The notes: generated by a model from the letters alone, not told the origin. 64,000 nt of DNA from Algicola sagamiensis DSM 14643 (GCF_000374485.1 NZ_KB894492.1:208508-272507), one strand, 5' to 3'. Shown: positions 17,582 to 29,352, counted from the stretch's first letter. Program-made: numbers and translations.

Positions 17582-19594
17582 ATGAAACTCAACCCCCGCC
17601 AAAATGAAGCTGTGACTTATGTTCAAGGCCCGTGTCTTGTATTGGCTGGTGCGGGAAGTGGAAAGACACGGGTGATCACCAACAAGATTGCGTATCTTGT
17701 TCAGCAATGTGGTATTAAAGCCAATCGGATAGCAGCGGTGACGTTCACCAATAAAGCTGCAAAGGAAATGCGTGAACGTGTTCGAGCGACGCTAGGAAGA
17801 AAAGAATGTCGTGGATTGATGGTGTCGACTTTCCATACTCTTGGGCTGAATATCATTAAGAAAGAGTATGCTGCATTAGGTATGAAGGCGAACTTTACGC
17901 TGTTTGACGATCAAGATTGTTTTAATTTGATGAAAGATCTCACGTCAGATTTGTTGAAAGAGGATAAAGACTTGATCCGTCAAGTTCAGCATCGGATTTC
18001 CAATTGGAAAAATGAGATGATCCAGCCTCAGCAAGCGGTATTCGAAGTGACCAGTGAGTTCGAGCAGATTGCAGCCCAGTGTTATCAGCGTTATGCCCAG
18101 CAATTATTGGCATATAATGCGCTGGATTTTGATGACTTGATCCGCCTGCCGACAGAACTATTACAGAAAAATGAAGCCGTCCGTGAAAAGTGGCAGGTCA
18201 AGATCCGTTATTTGTTGGTGGATGAATACCAAGATACCAATACCAGCCAATATGCACTGGTAAAATTACTTGTCGGCGATCGTGCGAAATTTACAGTGGT
18301 TGGCGATGATGACCAGTCGATTTATTCCTGGCGTGGGGCACAACCTCAAAACCTGCATTTGCTTCAACAGGATTTTCCTCAGTTACGCTTAATCAAGCTT
18401 GAGCAAAATTACCGTTCTGCGGGTCGAATTCTCAACGCTGCGAATATTCTGATCGCCAACAATCCACACTTGTTTGATAAAAAACTTTTTAGTGAACTGC
18501 CATTTGGTGTGCCGCTCCGCGTGTTGACTGCAAAAAATGAAGAATATGAAGCTGAAAAAGTCGTCGCAGAGCTGATGAGTCACAAGTTTATGAATGGCAG
18601 TTGTTATGGCGATTATGCGATTTTATATCGAAGTAACCACCAGTCTCGACTCATCGAAAAGTCCCTCATGACCAACCGGATCCCCTACGCCATCAATGGG
18701 GGACTTTCTTTCTTTGACCGCGCAGAAGTCAAAGATATCATGGCTTACTTAAGGCTTATTGTGAATCAAGATGATGATAATGCCTTCTTGCGTATCATTA
18801 ATGTGCCAAAACGAGCAATTGGCATGACAACGCTCCAAAAAATTGGGGCCATTGCAAAGGCACGTGATTGTAGTTTGTTTGACGCCTGCTTTTCTCATGA
18901 ACTTGCGAATCAAGTAAATGCCAAGACACTTGGGTCGATTCAGGAATTTACCCATTGGATGGTTGATATTTCTGATGAAGCAAAACGTGCAGAACCTGTA
19001 GAAGCTGTGCGCGGTTTACTCAACACGATCCAGTATGAATCTTGGATATATGAGACAAGCCCAAGCCCTAAAGCCGCAGAAATGCGTCTTAAAAATGTAT
19101 CAGAACTTTTGAGTTGGGTCACAGATATGCTTCGCGGAGATGAAGAGAGAGCAGCGCTGAGTCTTGCTGATACGGTGAATAAGTTAATGTTGAGGGATAT
19201 GATGGAACGTCAGGAAGATGAAGAAGAAGGCGATCAGGTACAACTGATGACGCTCCATGCGAGTAAGGGCCTGGAGTTTCCTTATGTTTACATTATTGGG
19301 ATGGAAGAAGGTTTGTTACCACACCAATCCAGCATTGATGAAGATAATGTGGAAGAAGAACGTCGACTTGCTTATGTGGGGATCACGCGGGCACAGCGTG
19401 AATTAGCTTTTGTCCATACAAAGGAAAGGCGTCAATTTGGTGAGGTTATGAAGCCAGAACCAAGCCGATTCCTCTATGAGTTACCCCAAGAAGATTTGGA
19501 CTGGGAACAAAAGCGAAAGCCCGATACACCACAACAGCGCATGCAAAAGGGGCAAGCGCAGATTGCAAACTTAAGAGCGATGTTGAAGGGCTAA
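17582..19594 (+). CDS. rep: ATP-dependent DNA helicase Rep
   Basis: A 670-residue SF1A helicase, close to E. coli Rep (673). Visible motifs: Walker A AGAGSGKT (22-29), motif Ia [10 protein letters not shown], Walker B DEYQDTN, motif [17 protein letters not shown], motif [12 protein letters not shown] and motif [13 protein letters not shown]. Rep is a 3'-5' helicase that clears proteins from DNA ahead of the replisome; UvrD is its close relative but is longer. Start ATG 17582 has GAAGG nearby. The stop codon overlaps that of the convergent GGDEF gene by 4 nt. Confidence 0.95.
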   Translation: MKLNPRQNEAVTYVQGPCLVLAGAGSGKTRVITNKIAYLVQQCGIKANRIAAVTFTNKAAKEMRERVRATLGRKECRGLMVSTFHTLGLNIIKKEYAALGMKANFTLFDDQDCFNLMKDLTSDLLKEDKDLIRQVQHRISNWKNEMIQPQQAVFEVTSEFEQIAAQCYQRYAQQLLAYNALDFDDLIRLPTELLQKNEAVREKWQVKIRYLLVDEYQDTNTSQYALVKLLVGDRAKFTVVGDDDQSIYSWRGAQPQNLHLLQQDFPQLRLIKLEQNYRSAGRILNAANILIANNPHLFDKKLFSELPFGVPLRVLTAKNEEYEAEKVVAELMSHKFMNGSCYGDYAILYRSNHQSRLIEKSLMTNRIPYAINGGLSFFDRAEVKDIMAYLRLIVNQDDDNAFLRIINVPKRAIGMTTLQKIGAIAKARDCSLFDACFSHELANQVNAKTLGSIQEFTHWMVDISDEAKRAEPVEAVRGLLNTIQYESWIYETSPSPKAAEMRLKNVSELLSWVTDMLRGDEERAALSLADTVNKLMLRDMMERQEDEEEGDQVQLMTLHASKGLEFPYVYIIGMEEGLLPHQSSIDEDNVEEERRLAYVGITRAQRELAFVHTKERRQFGEVMKPEPSRFLYELPQEDLDWEQKRKPDTPQQRMQKGQAQIANLRAMLKG

Positions 19595-22125
19595 ACAGTT
19601 TCTTCCGGTTGAGACTGTTCTACGCCCAAAGGGTCGAGCTCAAAATTGGTTTTATCTGTTGGTGGTATTTTTTGCTGATAATATAACCAATCATGATCGC
19701 TCGGCGCAGAATCCGCAATTTCTGGGTGTGTCACGACCGAAAAGTGGAACTGTCCTGAGATTGCAAAAAGTGCATTCGTGAGGGCATACACTTTATCTAT
19801 CGCGAGTTTGGGGTCAATGAGTACAAAGTCAATCGGGGACTGAAGCGCATAAAGTAGGTTGCCACCTGAATGTCCAAAATCAGAGATGGCACAAAAAACG
19901 CCATTCGAATGAAAGCGGTGCATCGCTTTTGTCAGTATCTTGACGTCAATACCCATAAGCTCTGGTTCATTAAAACAAAGACATAAACGGTGTTTTGGAA
20001 AGCGCCGCAGTTGTTTACATAGCCGATAAAGAGATTTTTCCTGAATTAAATGCTTCACGCTGACAGTGACAAAGTACAATGCATCGCTTTGGGCTATCCA
20101 TTCTCCTCGAATTTTACTGAGTAGGAGTTTATCGAACTTCATATCTAAATGATGGCGTTGGATCATAGCCAGATCAGCAGGTTCGATATGCTCATCCCAA
20201 GTGTTTTCGATCATTTTACCAAAGACTTGACGAATCGTTGGGTCTAGAATATTAGAAGTTTTCAGCTCAGCAATTCGCTCTCGGAACTTGGTCTTCAAGG
20301 ACTTGGAACGCGCCTGATGGGTATTGTTTTGATCAAAAATGACGTACCTTGAACGGCCTTGTCTTTTGGCTTGATACATCGCCTCATCCGCATCTCGCAT
20401 CACATCATCATAACTGGTGTGTTGTGTCTGATAGCACGCGATGCCAATACTTGCACCGGAGTGAGCCTGTTCGTTGTCAATAAAGAATGGTTTAGACACC
20501 TGGTCGATGATCCGTTGTGCAATTTCTTCGGCTTGGGAGATATGTGCAATATCATTAAGTAATAGCACAAACTCATCTCCGCCAAATCGCGCAACGATAT
20601 CCTTTCCTCGAATACAGTGGCTAATGCGTTTGGCTGCCTGAATCAAAAAAACATCGCCAGCCTGATGACCAAGTTGATCATTGATACACTTAAATCGGTC
20701 CAAATCAATAAATAGCAGTGCAAAACTTAATTCGGTTTCGTTGGCATAATAACGCATTGCGGACTCAATCCGTTGGATCAAACACGCTCGATTTGGCAGG
20801 CCTGTCAGCGGATCATGATTAGCTTCAAAGTACAGCTTTTCCTCAACTTCCTTTCGTTGTTCAATTTCGTTTAGGAGGGACTGATTCGCTTTGCGCAGGT
20901 CAAAGGTTCTTTTGCGCACTTTATCCTCAAGTAAATCATAACTTTCTCTCAGCGCTTTTTGCGACAAAAGTCTGGCGATTGCGACAGCGATATGGTGTGA
21001 GACATAAGTCAGTAGCTTGAGATCATCTTGTGTGTAACGGTGTACCGTGTAACTCTGGATCGTGATCACACCAATCACTTCATTATCAGAGAATAATGGT
21101 GCGCCTAACCAAGATGTTGTGTGTTGTTTCCGGTATTTGGTTTGGCGAACAATTTCTCCCTGATGAATCAGCTGTTTTGCACGTTCCTCATCAATGAGCT
21201 GTGCTTCTTTTGTTCGGATCACATATTCGGTGAACCCTAATCCGAGCGAACGTTTCTCACCTTTAGAGGTGTATTGATCGACATAATAAGGAAAAGTCAG
21301 CGCATTTTTACTATCAGTCATTAAAGCGATGTAGAAGTTGTCTGCTACGATGAGGGTTTTGAGGATATGATGCAGGCTTTGGTAGAAAGAATACATATCC
21401 ATACCGGATGCTGTCAGTTCTGAAATTTCGAATAAAGCTTGTTGCACTTGACGGGATTGCTCGGCTTCTTGGATCCGATCGGCTAACTCGTCATAACTTT
21501 GCTGTAATTGAGAGGTTCTTTTTAAGATTTCGCGCTCAAGCCACTCTCGACGACTCACCCGCGCAATTGCATTGGATAAATGGAGCGATAAATGAGTAAA
21601 AAGTCTTAATTCTTGGAGGCTGTATATTCGATTTTCATCGTAGGTTTGAATGGCAACAACGCCAATGACCACAGAATCCCGATGCAGAGGTACTCCCATC
21701 CATTGTTCACATAAGGCACCGCGATTGATGAAAAGTCCTTGCTCGGCCATTGCCTTATATTCGTTTTTCGCGCAAAGCAGTGGGCGGTTATTTTTATAGA
21801 TAAACTCGGTGATACTGTTATTGAGTTCAATGGCATCAAGTTCTTGTGCTGTAAAACTGTCATATTCATCTTCCATATAACGAATCGAAAGACGGTATCG
21901 ATCTGGGTCATAAAGCGCAATATAGAAATTATCGGCGTGCAGAAGCTTTTTGAGAACTTGATGTAGCTCAATGTAGAGTTTGGATAAATCCGTGACTGAA
22001 CTGGCAAGTTCTGAAATTTGAAGGAGGGCTGTTTGGACAACCTTCAAATGGCGATAGTTTTTTACCAGTTTCTGTAACTTATGAATTTTTTTGGTTTGAG
22101 GACAGTCAAAATACTTGCCACCCAT
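19591..22125 (-). CDS. GAF-GAF-GGDEF protein with degenerate EAL domain (probable diguanylate cyclase)
   Basis: An 844-residue cytoplasmic signalling protein. Two similar GAF sensor domains (about 30-190 and 220-390, both with ADNFYIAL) are followed by a coiled-coil linker and a GGDEF domain. GGDEF is intact (515-519) and is preceded at the right distance by an RxxD inhibitory site (RGKD, 506-509), so cyclic-di-GMP synthesis with product feedback is predicted. The C-terminal 230 residues resemble an EAL domain but lack the EAL motif and the metal-binding DDFG (here SDFGHSG), so phosphodiesterase activity is unlikely; it may sense nucleotide. The stop overlaps that of rep by 4 nt. Confidence 0.88.
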   Translation of the reverse strand: MGGKYFDCPQTKKIHKLQKLVKNYRHLKVVQTALLQISELASSVTDLSKLYIELHQVLKKLLHADNFYIALYDPDRYRLSIRYMEDEYDSFTAQELDAIELNNSITEFIYKNNRPLLCAKNEYKAMAEQGLFINRGALCEQWMGVPLHRDSVVIGVVAIQTYDENRIYSLQELRLFTHLSLHLSNAIARVSRREWLEREILKRTSQLQQSYDELADRIQEAEQSRQVQQALFEISELTASGMDMYSFYQSLHHILKTLIVADNFYIALMTDSKNALTFPYYVDQYTSKGEKRSLGLGFTEYVIRTKEAQLIDEERAKQLIHQGEIVRQTKYRKQHTTSWLGAPLFSDNEVIGVITIQSYTVHRYTQDDLKLLTYVSHHIAVAIARLLSQKALRESYDLLEDKVRKRTFDLRKANQSLLNEIEQRKEVEEKLYFEANHDPLTGLPNRACLIQRIESAMRYYANETELSFALLFIDLDRFKCINDQLGHQAGDVFLIQAAKRISHCIRGKDIVARFGGDEFVLLLNDIAHISQAEEIAQRIIDQVSKPFFIDNEQAHSGASIGIACYQTQHTSYDDVMRDADEAMYQAKRQGRSRYVIFDQNNTHQARSKSLKTKFRERIAELKTSNILDPTIRQVFGKMIENTWDEHIEPADLAMIQRHHLDMKFDKLLLSKIRGEWIAQSDALYFVTVSVKHLIQEKSLYRLCKQLRRFPKHRLCLCFNEPELMGIDVKILTKAMHRFHSNGVFCAISDFGHSGGNLLYALQSPIDFVLIDPKLAIDKVYALTNALFAISGQFHFSVVTHPEIADSAPSDHDWLYYQQKIPPTDKTNFELDPLGVEQSQPEETV

Positions 22126-22411
22126 CAGAATCGTCTCTAGCCGTATTGTTCTTATTATTTCTTTGGGGTTGATTGTTTACCCCATGTCCTTTGATGAAAT
22201 ACACAGACTGGCTTCATCATATTGCTCAGGCAAAGGCGCCCAACTCGGCTAAGTGTAGCAGAATAAAGAACAAAACCAATCACTAAGACACATCAAGAAA
22301 TCGTCTTTAATAACAGAATGGAATAAAAAATATATATCTATTCTTTCATGAAATTAAAAATTACCCCTAATCTTGTCACACATGTCAGGATGGATGGGAT
22401 CAAATTGCGTT
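22126..22411. other. intergenic region between the GGDEF gene and cysJ
   Basis: A/T-rich divergent promoter region with no coding sequence seen. It contains a GAATA...TATTC inverted repeat (about 22320-22344). This is where sulfur control by a CysB-type regulator would be expected, but no CysB site can be assigned with confidence. Confidence 0.4.
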
Positions 22412-24223
22412 ATGTTTCTTCAATCAGGCGCGGCACAAGCGCTACCACTTTCAAATGAACAAGTGGATAAATTACAACAGTTTGTAAAAGAGTTATCTCC
22501 GCTACAGCAAGCTTGGGTCAGTGGATACCTAGCTGCGAGCAGCCAACAAGACAATCCAACCACTGTTGGCCAGCAAATCAATCAACCTACTTCGAGTACA
22601 GAGCTGATTGTACTCTATGGTTCGCAAACGGGTAACGGTAAAGCGATTGCTCAATCAGTTGTATCCAAGATGCAAAGTTTGGGGTGGCAGGTACACTTGA
22701 AAAGCATTGCGGATGTGAAACCAAATCAGCTAAAAAAAATCACGCATTTGGTGTTGATTATGAGCACCCATGGAGAAGGGGAACCGCCAGAGGATGCGCT
22801 AACGCTACATCGATTTATTTTTAGTAAAAAAGCACCAGATTTAAGTCACTTGAATTATGCAGTCCTTGCGTTGGGCGATAGTAGTTATGAATTTTTCTGT
22901 AAGGCTGGCGAGGATTTTGATAACCAGCTTGCCAATCTAGGGGCGACCCGTTTATTTCATCGCGTTGATTTAGATGTTGACTATGAAAGTGAAGCTACGA
23001 AGTGGGAAACACAAATACAGGAAAAACTACAGCCAATCTTTGAGCATGCTTCCAGTACTTCTAACGTCGTTCAGTTGCAACCTAAAGATCAAGTCGAAGC
23101 ATTTACATCAAACTATTCCAAACAATCCCCTTATTTGGCTGAGGTACTCCAGGTGCAACGGATCACGGGCCGGGATAGTGTCAAAGAAATTCATCATATA
23201 GAGCTATCGATTGATCCCCAGGACATCCAATACCAAGTTGGCGATGCACTCGGGGTTTATTTTCAAAATGATCCAACACTGATTTCAGCGCTCCTGAATA
23301 TTCTGGAGATATCCAAGGAGACATTGGTTCAGTGGAAAGAAGACACATACACAATTGCGAAGTTGCTTCAGGAAAAGCTAGAGCTTACGCAAAGTTATCC
23401 GCAATTTGTTGCAGCTTATGCCGCAGCGATTGAGAGTGAAGTTTTGGCGCAACTCGCTGAAGATAAAACCGCTTTACGCGCATTTCTCGCAGAGCGACAA
23501 ATTATTGATATTGTCCAAGCCTATCCAGGAAAAATATCGGCACAAGCATTCGTGGATTGCCTGCGTCCTTTAACACCTCGTTTGTACTCGATTGCCTCCA
23601 GCCAAAAGGAAGCGGATGACGAAGTTCATTTGACGCTTGCGCTTGTTTCTTATGAAGCCTTTGGCTCTGCGCATTTCGGTGGGGCATCAGGGTTTTTGGG
23701 TAAACGAGTCGAATCGGGTGATCAACTTCCAATTTATATTGAGCCAAACAGTCATTTTCGACTGCCGCAAGATCCTGAAAGAAAAGTGATCATGATTGGA
23801 CCTGGTACGGGGATTGCGCCATTTCGAGCGTTTTTGCAGGAAAAGGATGCGGGCGAATTTTCTGGTGATATGTGGTTGTTCTTTGGCAATCCGCATTTTA
23901 CTCAGGATTTTTTGTATCAGGTAGAAATTCAGGATTATCTCAACCGTGGGATCCTGAATCGCATTGACTTGGCATTCTCGCGTGATCAACAAGAAAAAAT
24001 CTATGTGCAACACAGACTCAAATCTCAAGCAGCAGATGTATATGCCTGGCTCCAATCTGGCGCTGCGGTTTATGTGTGTGGTGATGCGAGCAGAATGGCA
24101 AAAGATGTCCACCAAGCACTTATCGAGATTATCGTGCAAGAAGGGCAAATGAATGTAGAACAGGCGGAAGGGTTTCTGGAAACGCTTCGTGAAGAACAAC
24201 GTTATTTGAGAGATGTCTACTAA
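22412..24223 (+). CDS. cysJ: sulfite reductase (NADPH) flavoprotein alpha subunit
   Basis: With the ATG at 22412 the product is 603 residues, matching E. coli CysJ (599) in N-terminal length; earlier in-frame starts at 22373, 22382 and 22394 are possible. Domains in order: flavodoxin-like FMN domain (about 60-210; [23 protein letters not shown]), linker, FAD domain (RLYSIASS) and NADPH domain ([25 protein letters not shown]), ending RDVY as in E. coli. It passes electrons from NADPH to CysI for reducing sulfite to sulfide. First gene of cysJIHG; stop and next start overlap as TAATG. Confidence 0.95.
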   Translation: MFLQSGAAQALPLSNEQVDKLQQFVKELSPLQQAWVSGYLAASSQQDNPTTVGQQINQPTSSTELIVLYGSQTGNGKAIAQSVVSKMQSLGWQVHLKSIADVKPNQLKKITHLVLIMSTHGEGEPPEDALTLHRFIFSKKAPDLSHLNYAVLALGDSSYEFFCKAGEDFDNQLANLGATRLFHRVDLDVDYESEATKWETQIQEKLQPIFEHASSTSNVVQLQPKDQVEAFTSNYSKQSPYLAEVLQVQRITGRDSVKEIHHIELSIDPQDIQYQVGDALGVYFQNDPTLISALLNILEISKETLVQWKEDTYTIAKLLQEKLELTQSYPQFVAAYAAAIESEVLAQLAEDKTALRAFLAERQIIDIVQAYPGKISAQAFVDCLRPLTPRLYSIASSQKEADDEVHLTLALVSYEAFGSAHFGGASGFLGKRVESGDQLPIYIEPNSHFRLPQDPERKVIMIGPGTGIAPFRAFLQEKDAGEFSGDMWLFFGNPHFTQDFLYQVEIQDYLNRGILNRIDLAFSRDQQEKIYVQHRLKSQAADVYAWLQSGAAVYVCGDASRMAKDVHQALIEIIVQEGQMNVEQAEGFLETLREEQRYLRDVY

Positions 24224-25908
24224 TGAGCCAGAAAGCAGCCAATGAAGGGATCAAAGATAGAAGTAATTATTTACGAGGCACCATTGTTGAGGGACTCAAA
24301 GATCCTATTACGGGAGCATTACCTGAAGACGATACCCAACTGACGAAATTTCATGGATTCTACCAACAGGATGATCGGGACTTACGCAAGGAGCGCAAAG
24401 ATCAAAAACTCGAGCCACTTTATAGCTTTATGCTCCGAGCGCGCGTGCCGGGTGGTGTTGCAACACCGAAGCAATGGTTGGCGATTGATAAGATTGCAGA
24501 TGAGCATACGGTTTATGGCTCGTTACGACTCACAACCCGGCAAACTTTCCAATATCACGGCATATTAAAAAGTGATGTAAAGCCTCTCATCCAAGGGATC
24601 AATGCGGTCATGCTTGACTCACTGGCAGCCTGTGGTGATGTAAATCGAAATGTGTTGTGTAATACCAATCCAGTGGAAAGTGAGCTTCATGCTGATGCGT
24701 ATGACTGGGCCGTGAAGATTTCTGAGCACTTGCTCCCACAAACCAAAGCCTACTATGAAATATGGCTCGATGGTGAAGTTGTTGCAGGTAACCAGGATGA
24801 GCAGGAACCTGTTTATGGCAAGCACTATCTACCTCGAAAGTTCAAAACCGCAGTTGCGATCCCACCACATAATGACGTGGATGTATTTGCAAACGATCTC
24901 GGGTTTATCGCGATTGCGGAAAACGGAAAACTGATTGGATTTAACGTTACGGTCGGTGGTGGTATGGGGATGACGCATGGCGATGTCACAACTTATCCTC
25001 AGTTGGCAAAAACGCTTGGTTTTATTTCTCCAGAAGAAACGTTAAAAGTCGCTGAAGCCGTCGTGACAACCCAACGGGATTGGGGAAATCGAGAAAGCCG
25101 GAAACATGCACGATTAAAATATACGGTTGATCGCGTTGGACTAGACGCATTGAAGCAAGAAGTAGAAAAGCGAAGCGGGGTGATCTTCGGCAAAGAACGG
25201 GACTATACATTCACACAAAACTCAGATCGTTATGGATGGGTGAAGGGAATTGATAGTCGCTGGCATCTGACGCTTTATATTGAAAATGGCCGACTGGTTG
25301 ATACGCCAAAACGGCAACTAAAAACTGGCTTAAGAGAAATTGCGAAGGTCCACCAAGGGGATTTTCGGATGACGGCAACACAAAACATTATTATTGCCAA
25401 TGTACCAGAGTCAGAAAAAGACAAGATTGCGGCAATGGCCCGTGAATATGGGCTTTGGCGTGAAGATCTCACTCCCATCCGACAAAATGCAATGGCTTGT
25501 GTCGCATTTCCAACATGTGCACTGGCCATGGCGGAATCAGAAAGGTACTTGCCAAGTCTCATTGATAAAATCGAGTCTATCTTTGCGGCAAATGGGCTTG
25601 CACAGCAACCAGTCGTCACCCGAATGACGGGGTGCCCAAATGGATGTGCCCGCCCTTATTTGGCAGAGATCGGTTTTGTGGGCAAAGGGCCTGGAAAATA
25701 CAATTTTTATTTAGGTGGCAGTCACTTGGGCTCTCGCTTGAACCAACTCTACCGTGAAAATATCGGTGAACAGGAGATCCTAGCAGCACTTGAACCACTT
25801 GTTGCGGATTTTGCCAAACAAAAGCAACGGGATGAAGCGTTCGGAGATTTCTTGGTTCGTACAGGCGTTGTGAAAGCGGTGATCGATGGGAGGGAATTTC
25901 ATGGGTGA
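24223..25908 (+). CDS. cysI: sulfite reductase (NADPH) hemoprotein beta subunit
   Basis: A 561-residue siroheme/[4Fe-4S] protein. The four cluster cysteines are in the conserved CVAFPTC and TGCPNGC motifs, and the substrate-binding basic residues occur in [13 protein letters not shown] and the [11 protein letters not shown] segment. It reduces sulfite to sulfide with electrons from CysJ. Its start overlaps the cysJ stop by 1 nt and its end overlaps cysH by 8 nt, so the three subunits of the pathway are translationally coupled. Confidence 0.96.
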   Translation: MSQKAANEGIKDRSNYLRGTIVEGLKDPITGALPEDDTQLTKFHGFYQQDDRDLRKERKDQKLEPLYSFMLRARVPGGVATPKQWLAIDKIADEHTVYGSLRLTTRQTFQYHGILKSDVKPLIQGINAVMLDSLAACGDVNRNVLCNTNPVESELHADAYDWAVKISEHLLPQTKAYYEIWLDGEVVAGNQDEQEPVYGKHYLPRKFKTAVAIPPHNDVDVFANDLGFIAIAENGKLIGFNVTVGGGMGMTHGDVTTYPQLAKTLGFISPEETLKVAEAVVTTQRDWGNRESRKHARLKYTVDRVGLDALKQEVEKRSGVIFGKERDYTFTQNSDRYGWVKGIDSRWHLTLYIENGRLVDTPKRQLKTGLREIAKVHQGDFRMTATQNIIIANVPESEKDKIAAMAREYGLWREDLTPIRQNAMACVAFPTCALAMAESERYLPSLIDKIESIFAANGLAQQPVVTRMTGCPNGCARPYLAEIGFVGKGPGKYNFYLGGSHLGSRLNQLYRENIGEQEILAALEPLVADFAKQKQRDEAFGDFLVRTGVVKAVIDGREFHG

Positions 25909-26641
25909 TTATCATGCTATTTTATCGTTTGATGCGACCGAGCAACAGCAAGCTCTTTTACAGATCAATGAATTATTCAGTCCACTTTCTGCGCAAGAAC
26001 GGATCGTATGGTCGCTAGCACATTTGCCAGCGAACCCCATTGTGTCATCCAGTTTCGGGATCCAGGCCGCAGTGATGTTGCATTTGATGACACAAACCAA
26101 TCAAGAGATCCCTGTTGTTTTGACAGATACAGGCTATTTGTTTCCAGAAACATACCAATTTATTGAAAGTTTGACTGAGCGTCTGGCGTTGAATCTTCAT
26201 ACATATCGTGCAGTTCAGTCGCCAGCCTGGCAAGAAGCTGTCCATGGACAGCGCTGGCTTCAGGGTGAAGCCGGTATTAAAGCATACAACCAGCAAAATA
26301 AGGTGGAACCAATGCGCCGCGCTTTATCTGAGCTTGAAGCGCAAACTTGGTTCTCTGGGCTTCGTCGTAGCCAGTCTTCCACACGACAAGACAAACCATT
26401 TGTTGAAATCAGTCATGGTGCTATCAAAGTTTATCCAATTCTTGATTGGGATAATCGCGATGTGCATTACTACCTAGAAGACAATGATTTGCCTTACCAT
26501 CCGCTTTGGGATCAGGGATATGTTTCTGTCGGCGATGTGCATACAACCCGAAAACTGGAAGCGGGTATGTCGGAGGAAGAGACGCGGTTCTTTGGACTAC
26601 AGCGTGAATGTGGATTACATACCGACGGGGATGGGATATAA
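25901..26641 (+). CDS. cysH: phosphoadenosine phosphosulfate (PAPS) reductase
   Basis: ATG 25901 is preferred because GGGAGGG lies about 6 nt before it; an in-frame ATG at 25886 is upstream of that site. The 246-residue enzyme has the adenylyl-sulfate PP-loop segment [14 protein letters not shown], the [14 protein letters not shown] motif, [10 protein letters not shown], and the catalytic ECGLH cysteine near the C-terminus. Only one catalytic Cys pair position is present, so it is the thioredoxin-dependent PAPS type rather than the iron-sulfur APS reductase. It makes the sulfite used by CysJI. cysG begins 4 nt after its stop. Confidence 0.94.
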   Translation: MGDYHAILSFDATEQQQALLQINELFSPLSAQERIVWSLAHLPANPIVSSSFGIQAAVMLHLMTQTNQEIPVVLTDTGYLFPETYQFIESLTERLALNLHTYRAVQSPAWQEAVHGQRWLQGEAGIKAYNQQNKVEPMRRALSELEAQTWFSGLRRSQSSTRQDKPFVEISHGAIKVYPILDWDNRDVHYYLEDNDLPYHPLWDQGYVSVGDVHTTRKLEAGMSEEETRFFGLQRECGLHTDGDGI

Positions 26642-26645
26642 GCCG

Positions 26646-28073
26646 ATGGAATTTTTTCCGATATTTCTCAACTTAAAAAGAAAGCCAGTGCTGGTTGTTG
26701 GTGGTGGTGAAGTCGCTTATCGTAAAGTCACAGCTTTGAAAAAGGCAGGTGCACAACTCACAGTCGTTTCACCATCTTTCCATTCCTTATTTGGGGAATT
26801 GTCAACGAATGATTCGATTCGATACATAGAAAATGAATTTCACCCGTATTACCTTGACCATCAGTACCTTGTCGTATCTGCAACGGATGATCCACAAGTC
26901 AATACGGCAGTGTATCAAGCGGCGACACAGCGACGAATTTTTGTGACGACGGTGGATGACCTCAAACGAAGTAGTGCGATTTTTCCAGCTGTTGTTGATC
27001 GTTCGCCAATCATGATTGCCATTTCCAGTGCAGGAAAAGCACCAGTGTTGGTGCGAAAAATAAAACAGCAGCTGGAAACTTGGTTACCTCAGAGTTTGGG
27101 GCAGCTGGGAACATTGGCTGGCGAATATCGCGTGAAGGTAAAAGAGAGACTTCATCATTTTTCTGCAAGACGCTGGTTTTGGGAAGATTTTTTTCAGCGT
27201 TTTTCACCTTTTCAACATCATCGTGAAGCTGATGTTCGTGTTTATCTTGAGTCAGAGTTGCAAAATCCAGCGCCAAAAAAAGGTCATGTCGCATTAGTTG
27301 GTGCTGGGCCGGGTGATCCTGAACTTCTAACACTGAAGGCCTTACAAGTGATGCAATCTGCGGATGTGATTGTGCATGACCGATTGGTTTCTGATGCCGT
27401 ATTAGCTTATGCGAGAAAAGATGCTGATTATATTTCAGTTGGGAAAACAGCTGGTCATCACTGTGTACCCCAAAAAGAAATTAATCAGATCCTGGTTGAT
27501 TTAGCAAAAGAAGGTAAAGTGGTTTGCCGTTTAAAAGGTGGAGATCCCTTTATTTTTGGACGAGGTGGTGAAGAAGCGGAGATCCTTCATCAACAAGGTG
27601 TCGCTTTTTCAATTGTGCCTGGGATCACCGCTGCATCTGGCTGTAGTGCCTATGCTGGGATCCCACTGACACATCGAGATCATGCACAGCATGTACATAT
27701 TGTAACAGGGCACCGCAAGTATGATAGCGAAGCAACAGATTGGCAAGCCCTTGCTCAATCAAACCAGACCTTGGTGATTTATATGGGGTTGCTACATGCC
27801 GAAGTGATCCAGCAACAGCTCATTACTCATGGGCGTGCGAAGGAGACACCTGTTGCAATTGTGGAAAATGGTACTCGGGATAACCAACGTGTGATATCTG
27901 GCACCTTGAATGAATTGTCACAACTGATCCAATCCAATGAAGTCGGGTCTCCTGGGCTGATTATTGTTGGAGAGGTGGTTGCTTTACAACAGTCCCTCCA
28001 GTGGTTTAAACAAGATCAAGAAGAGAAACAATTGGAAACAATCAACGTACAAGGACAAGTGAGAGCAAGCTGA
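26646..28073 (+). CDS. cysG: siroheme synthase (trifunctional CysG)
   Basis: The open frame extends upstream, but the family starts at ATG 26646 (MEFFPIFLNLKRK), giving 475 residues, close to E. coli CysG (457). The N-terminal half (about 1-215) has the NAD-binding VVGGGEVAYRK of precorrin-2 dehydrogenase/sirohydrochlorin ferrochelatase. The C-terminal half has the uroporphyrinogen III methyltransferase motifs VGAGPGDPELLTLKAL and LKGGDPFIFGRGGEE. It makes siroheme, the cofactor of CysI, which explains its place in this operon; in E. coli cysG is with the nir genes. A terminator follows. Confidence 0.95.
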   Translation: MEFFPIFLNLKRKPVLVVGGGEVAYRKVTALKKAGAQLTVVSPSFHSLFGELSTNDSIRYIENEFHPYYLDHQYLVVSATDDPQVNTAVYQAATQRRIFVTTVDDLKRSSAIFPAVVDRSPIMIAISSAGKAPVLVRKIKQQLETWLPQSLGQLGTLAGEYRVKVKERLHHFSARRWFWEDFFQRFSPFQHHREADVRVYLESELQNPAPKKGHVALVGAGPGDPELLTLKALQVMQSADVIVHDRLVSDAVLAYARKDADYISVGKTAGHHCVPQKEINQILVDLAKEGKVVCRLKGGDPFIFGRGGEEAEILHQQGVAFSIVPGITAASGCSAYAGIPLTHRDHAQHVHIVTGHRKYDSEATDWQALAQSNQTLVIYMGLLHAEVIQQQLITHGRAKETPVAIVENGTRDNQRVISGTLNELSQLIQSNEVGSPGLIIVGEVVALQQSLQWFKQDQEEKQLETINVQGQVRAS

Positions 28074-28133
28074 TTCAATTATTTAAGAATAAAGAATTAA
28101 TTTATCAGAAAGGTTTTTGAAATTGATCCAATA

Positions 28134-28159
28134 AAAAAGGAGCTGCAAAGCCCCTTTTT
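28134..28159. terminator. terminator after the cysJIHG operon
   Basis: A 7-bp outer stem (28134-28140 with 28153-28159), one mismatch, an inner GCT/AGC stem and a GCAA loop. The right arm runs into TTTTT and the left begins with a run of A, so it can act on both strands and also serve the convergent RyR gene. Confidence 0.8.
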
Positions 28160-28184
28160 GTTGATTGATGGAAGTAATCTAAAT

Positions 28185-28544
28185 TTAATTTTGATTTTTG
28201 GTCATTTGCCGTGTCAAATTAACGACCTGATAATATAAATGTTCTCGAGCGCGGTCATGGGGTGGTAATTTTGCAAAGCTGATAATTCTTGGATCTTGTT
28301 TCTTATGTTCGTCCTTGACTGGACCCCAGCACCAGCCTTCGAGCGCTCTTCTTTTTAGCCACTGATTATGCTTGGTCTCAGGCCCGATACTTGGGTTTTG
28401 CAGATGAAACTCAACTTGATCAATCGCTGATGTTTTATACGACTCGGAGGTACACTCCCAGAGAGGCAAAGAGAAGTCGAGCATTGATTTGCGGTAAGCT
28501 CTGTCCATCTCATGAGCCATCCTCGCTATCTCTTCGATATTCAT
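28185..28544 (-). CDS. RyR domain-containing protein
   Basis: The ATG at 28544 has a GGAGGGA ribosome binding site just before it. The 119-residue protein is essentially one RyR domain (the repeat first defined in ryanodine receptors): IARMAHEMDRAYRKSM, a W at the centre of PLWEC, then IDQVEFHLQNPSIGPETKHNQWL and GWCWGPVKDEHKKQDPR. Bacterial single-domain RyR proteins are often found with phage, defence or ADP-ribose related genes, and no biochemical role is settled. It ends at the cys terminator and is divergent from an XRE regulator, so it belongs to the accessory patch around 28-31 kb. Confidence 0.82.
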   Translation of the reverse strand: MNIEEIARMAHEMDRAYRKSMLDFSLPLWECTSESYKTSAIDQVEFHLQNPSIGPETKHNQWLKRRALEGWCWGPVKDEHKKQDPRIISFAKLPPHDRAREHLYYQVVNLTRQMTKNQN

Positions 28545-28737
28545 CGTCCCTCCATTACTGCAGGCATTTACTACCATTCAAAACGGTGTCTCAATTATCA
28601 AGAATACACATATGAATCGGTTGAAGATATCAGACAAATTCATGAATCTTTTATGATTCGAAAAAAAAGTTTGTCACAGATATGAAATGACTCTATGATG
28701 GGAAAACTAGCAAAAGAAATTAAATGGAATCAATCTT

Positions 28738-29352
28738 TTGGATATTTCAATGAAATGTAAAATCGATCAGGAAGATACCACGATTTCTGCTGTGCTTGCA
28801 CGTAACATCGATGCTTTAATGAGAGCGAAAGGTATTCGCAGTGCGACCAAGCTGAGCGAAATTATTCGGGATTATGGGTTCGACTTGAGTAAAGCGCAAA
28901 TCAGTCGTCTTCTGCGTTGTTCAAGTGAGGCAACAACATCCACGTTATATAAACTGGCTGTCGGTTTGGAATTAGATGTTCGGCAGTATCACTTGTTACT
29001 CAGTCCTGAAGGGTTTGACGAATTCGGCCGACCCCAAATTGCTCAACAGAAAACAACTCAACATCAAGATCTTGAGCATGAAGCTGATATTCACCAGCGT
29101 GAATTTATAGAAATTTATGCTCAAGCATTGGATACGGCTTTTCGTTGTATCGCTCGGACGAAGTTTCCTGAAGGTGTTGATACGAGCCTCGATAAACCCG
29201 AGAATCAAGTCTTGTTTAAACGCCTTGTCCATATGTCAGCACAACACCATCTGGAAGAATATCGGCATCATCAGTCGGACTTCTCTCAATCAACAGTGGA
29301 TGAATCACAATCGACGAGTGTGCCATTTCACGTCAATACCGCAAAAGCTTAA
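28738..29352 (+). CDS. XRE-type helix-turn-helix DNA-binding protein
   Basis: A 204-residue protein beginning at TTG 28738 (ATG 28750 is an alternative). Residues about 15-85 form an XRE/Cro-type helix-turn-helix: VLARNIDALMRAKGIRSATKLSE, then LSKAQISRLLRCSSEATTSTLYKLAVGLELD. The C-terminal part is polar, His/Gln-rich and unlike the cupin or peptidase sensors of better-known XRE regulators. It lies 194 nt from the RyR gene start on the opposite strand and upstream of a broken MFS gene, either of which could be its target. The ligand is unknown. Confidence 0.75.
   Translation: MDISMKCKIDQEDTTISAVLARNIDALMRAKGIRSATKLSEIIRDYGFDLSKAQISRLLRCSSEATTSTLYKLAVGLELDVRQYHLLLSPEGFDEFGRPQIAQQKTTQHQDLEHEADIHQREFIEIYAQALDTAFRCIARTKFPEGVDTSLDKPENQVLFKRLVHMSAQHHLEEYRHHQSDFSQSTVDESQSTSVPFHVNTAKA

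Noticed and set aside
22319-22344. GAATA...TATTC repeat before cysJ as a CysB binding site
   Set aside because: CysB sites are loosely defined and this A/T-rich repeat could arise by chance; not enough to assign.
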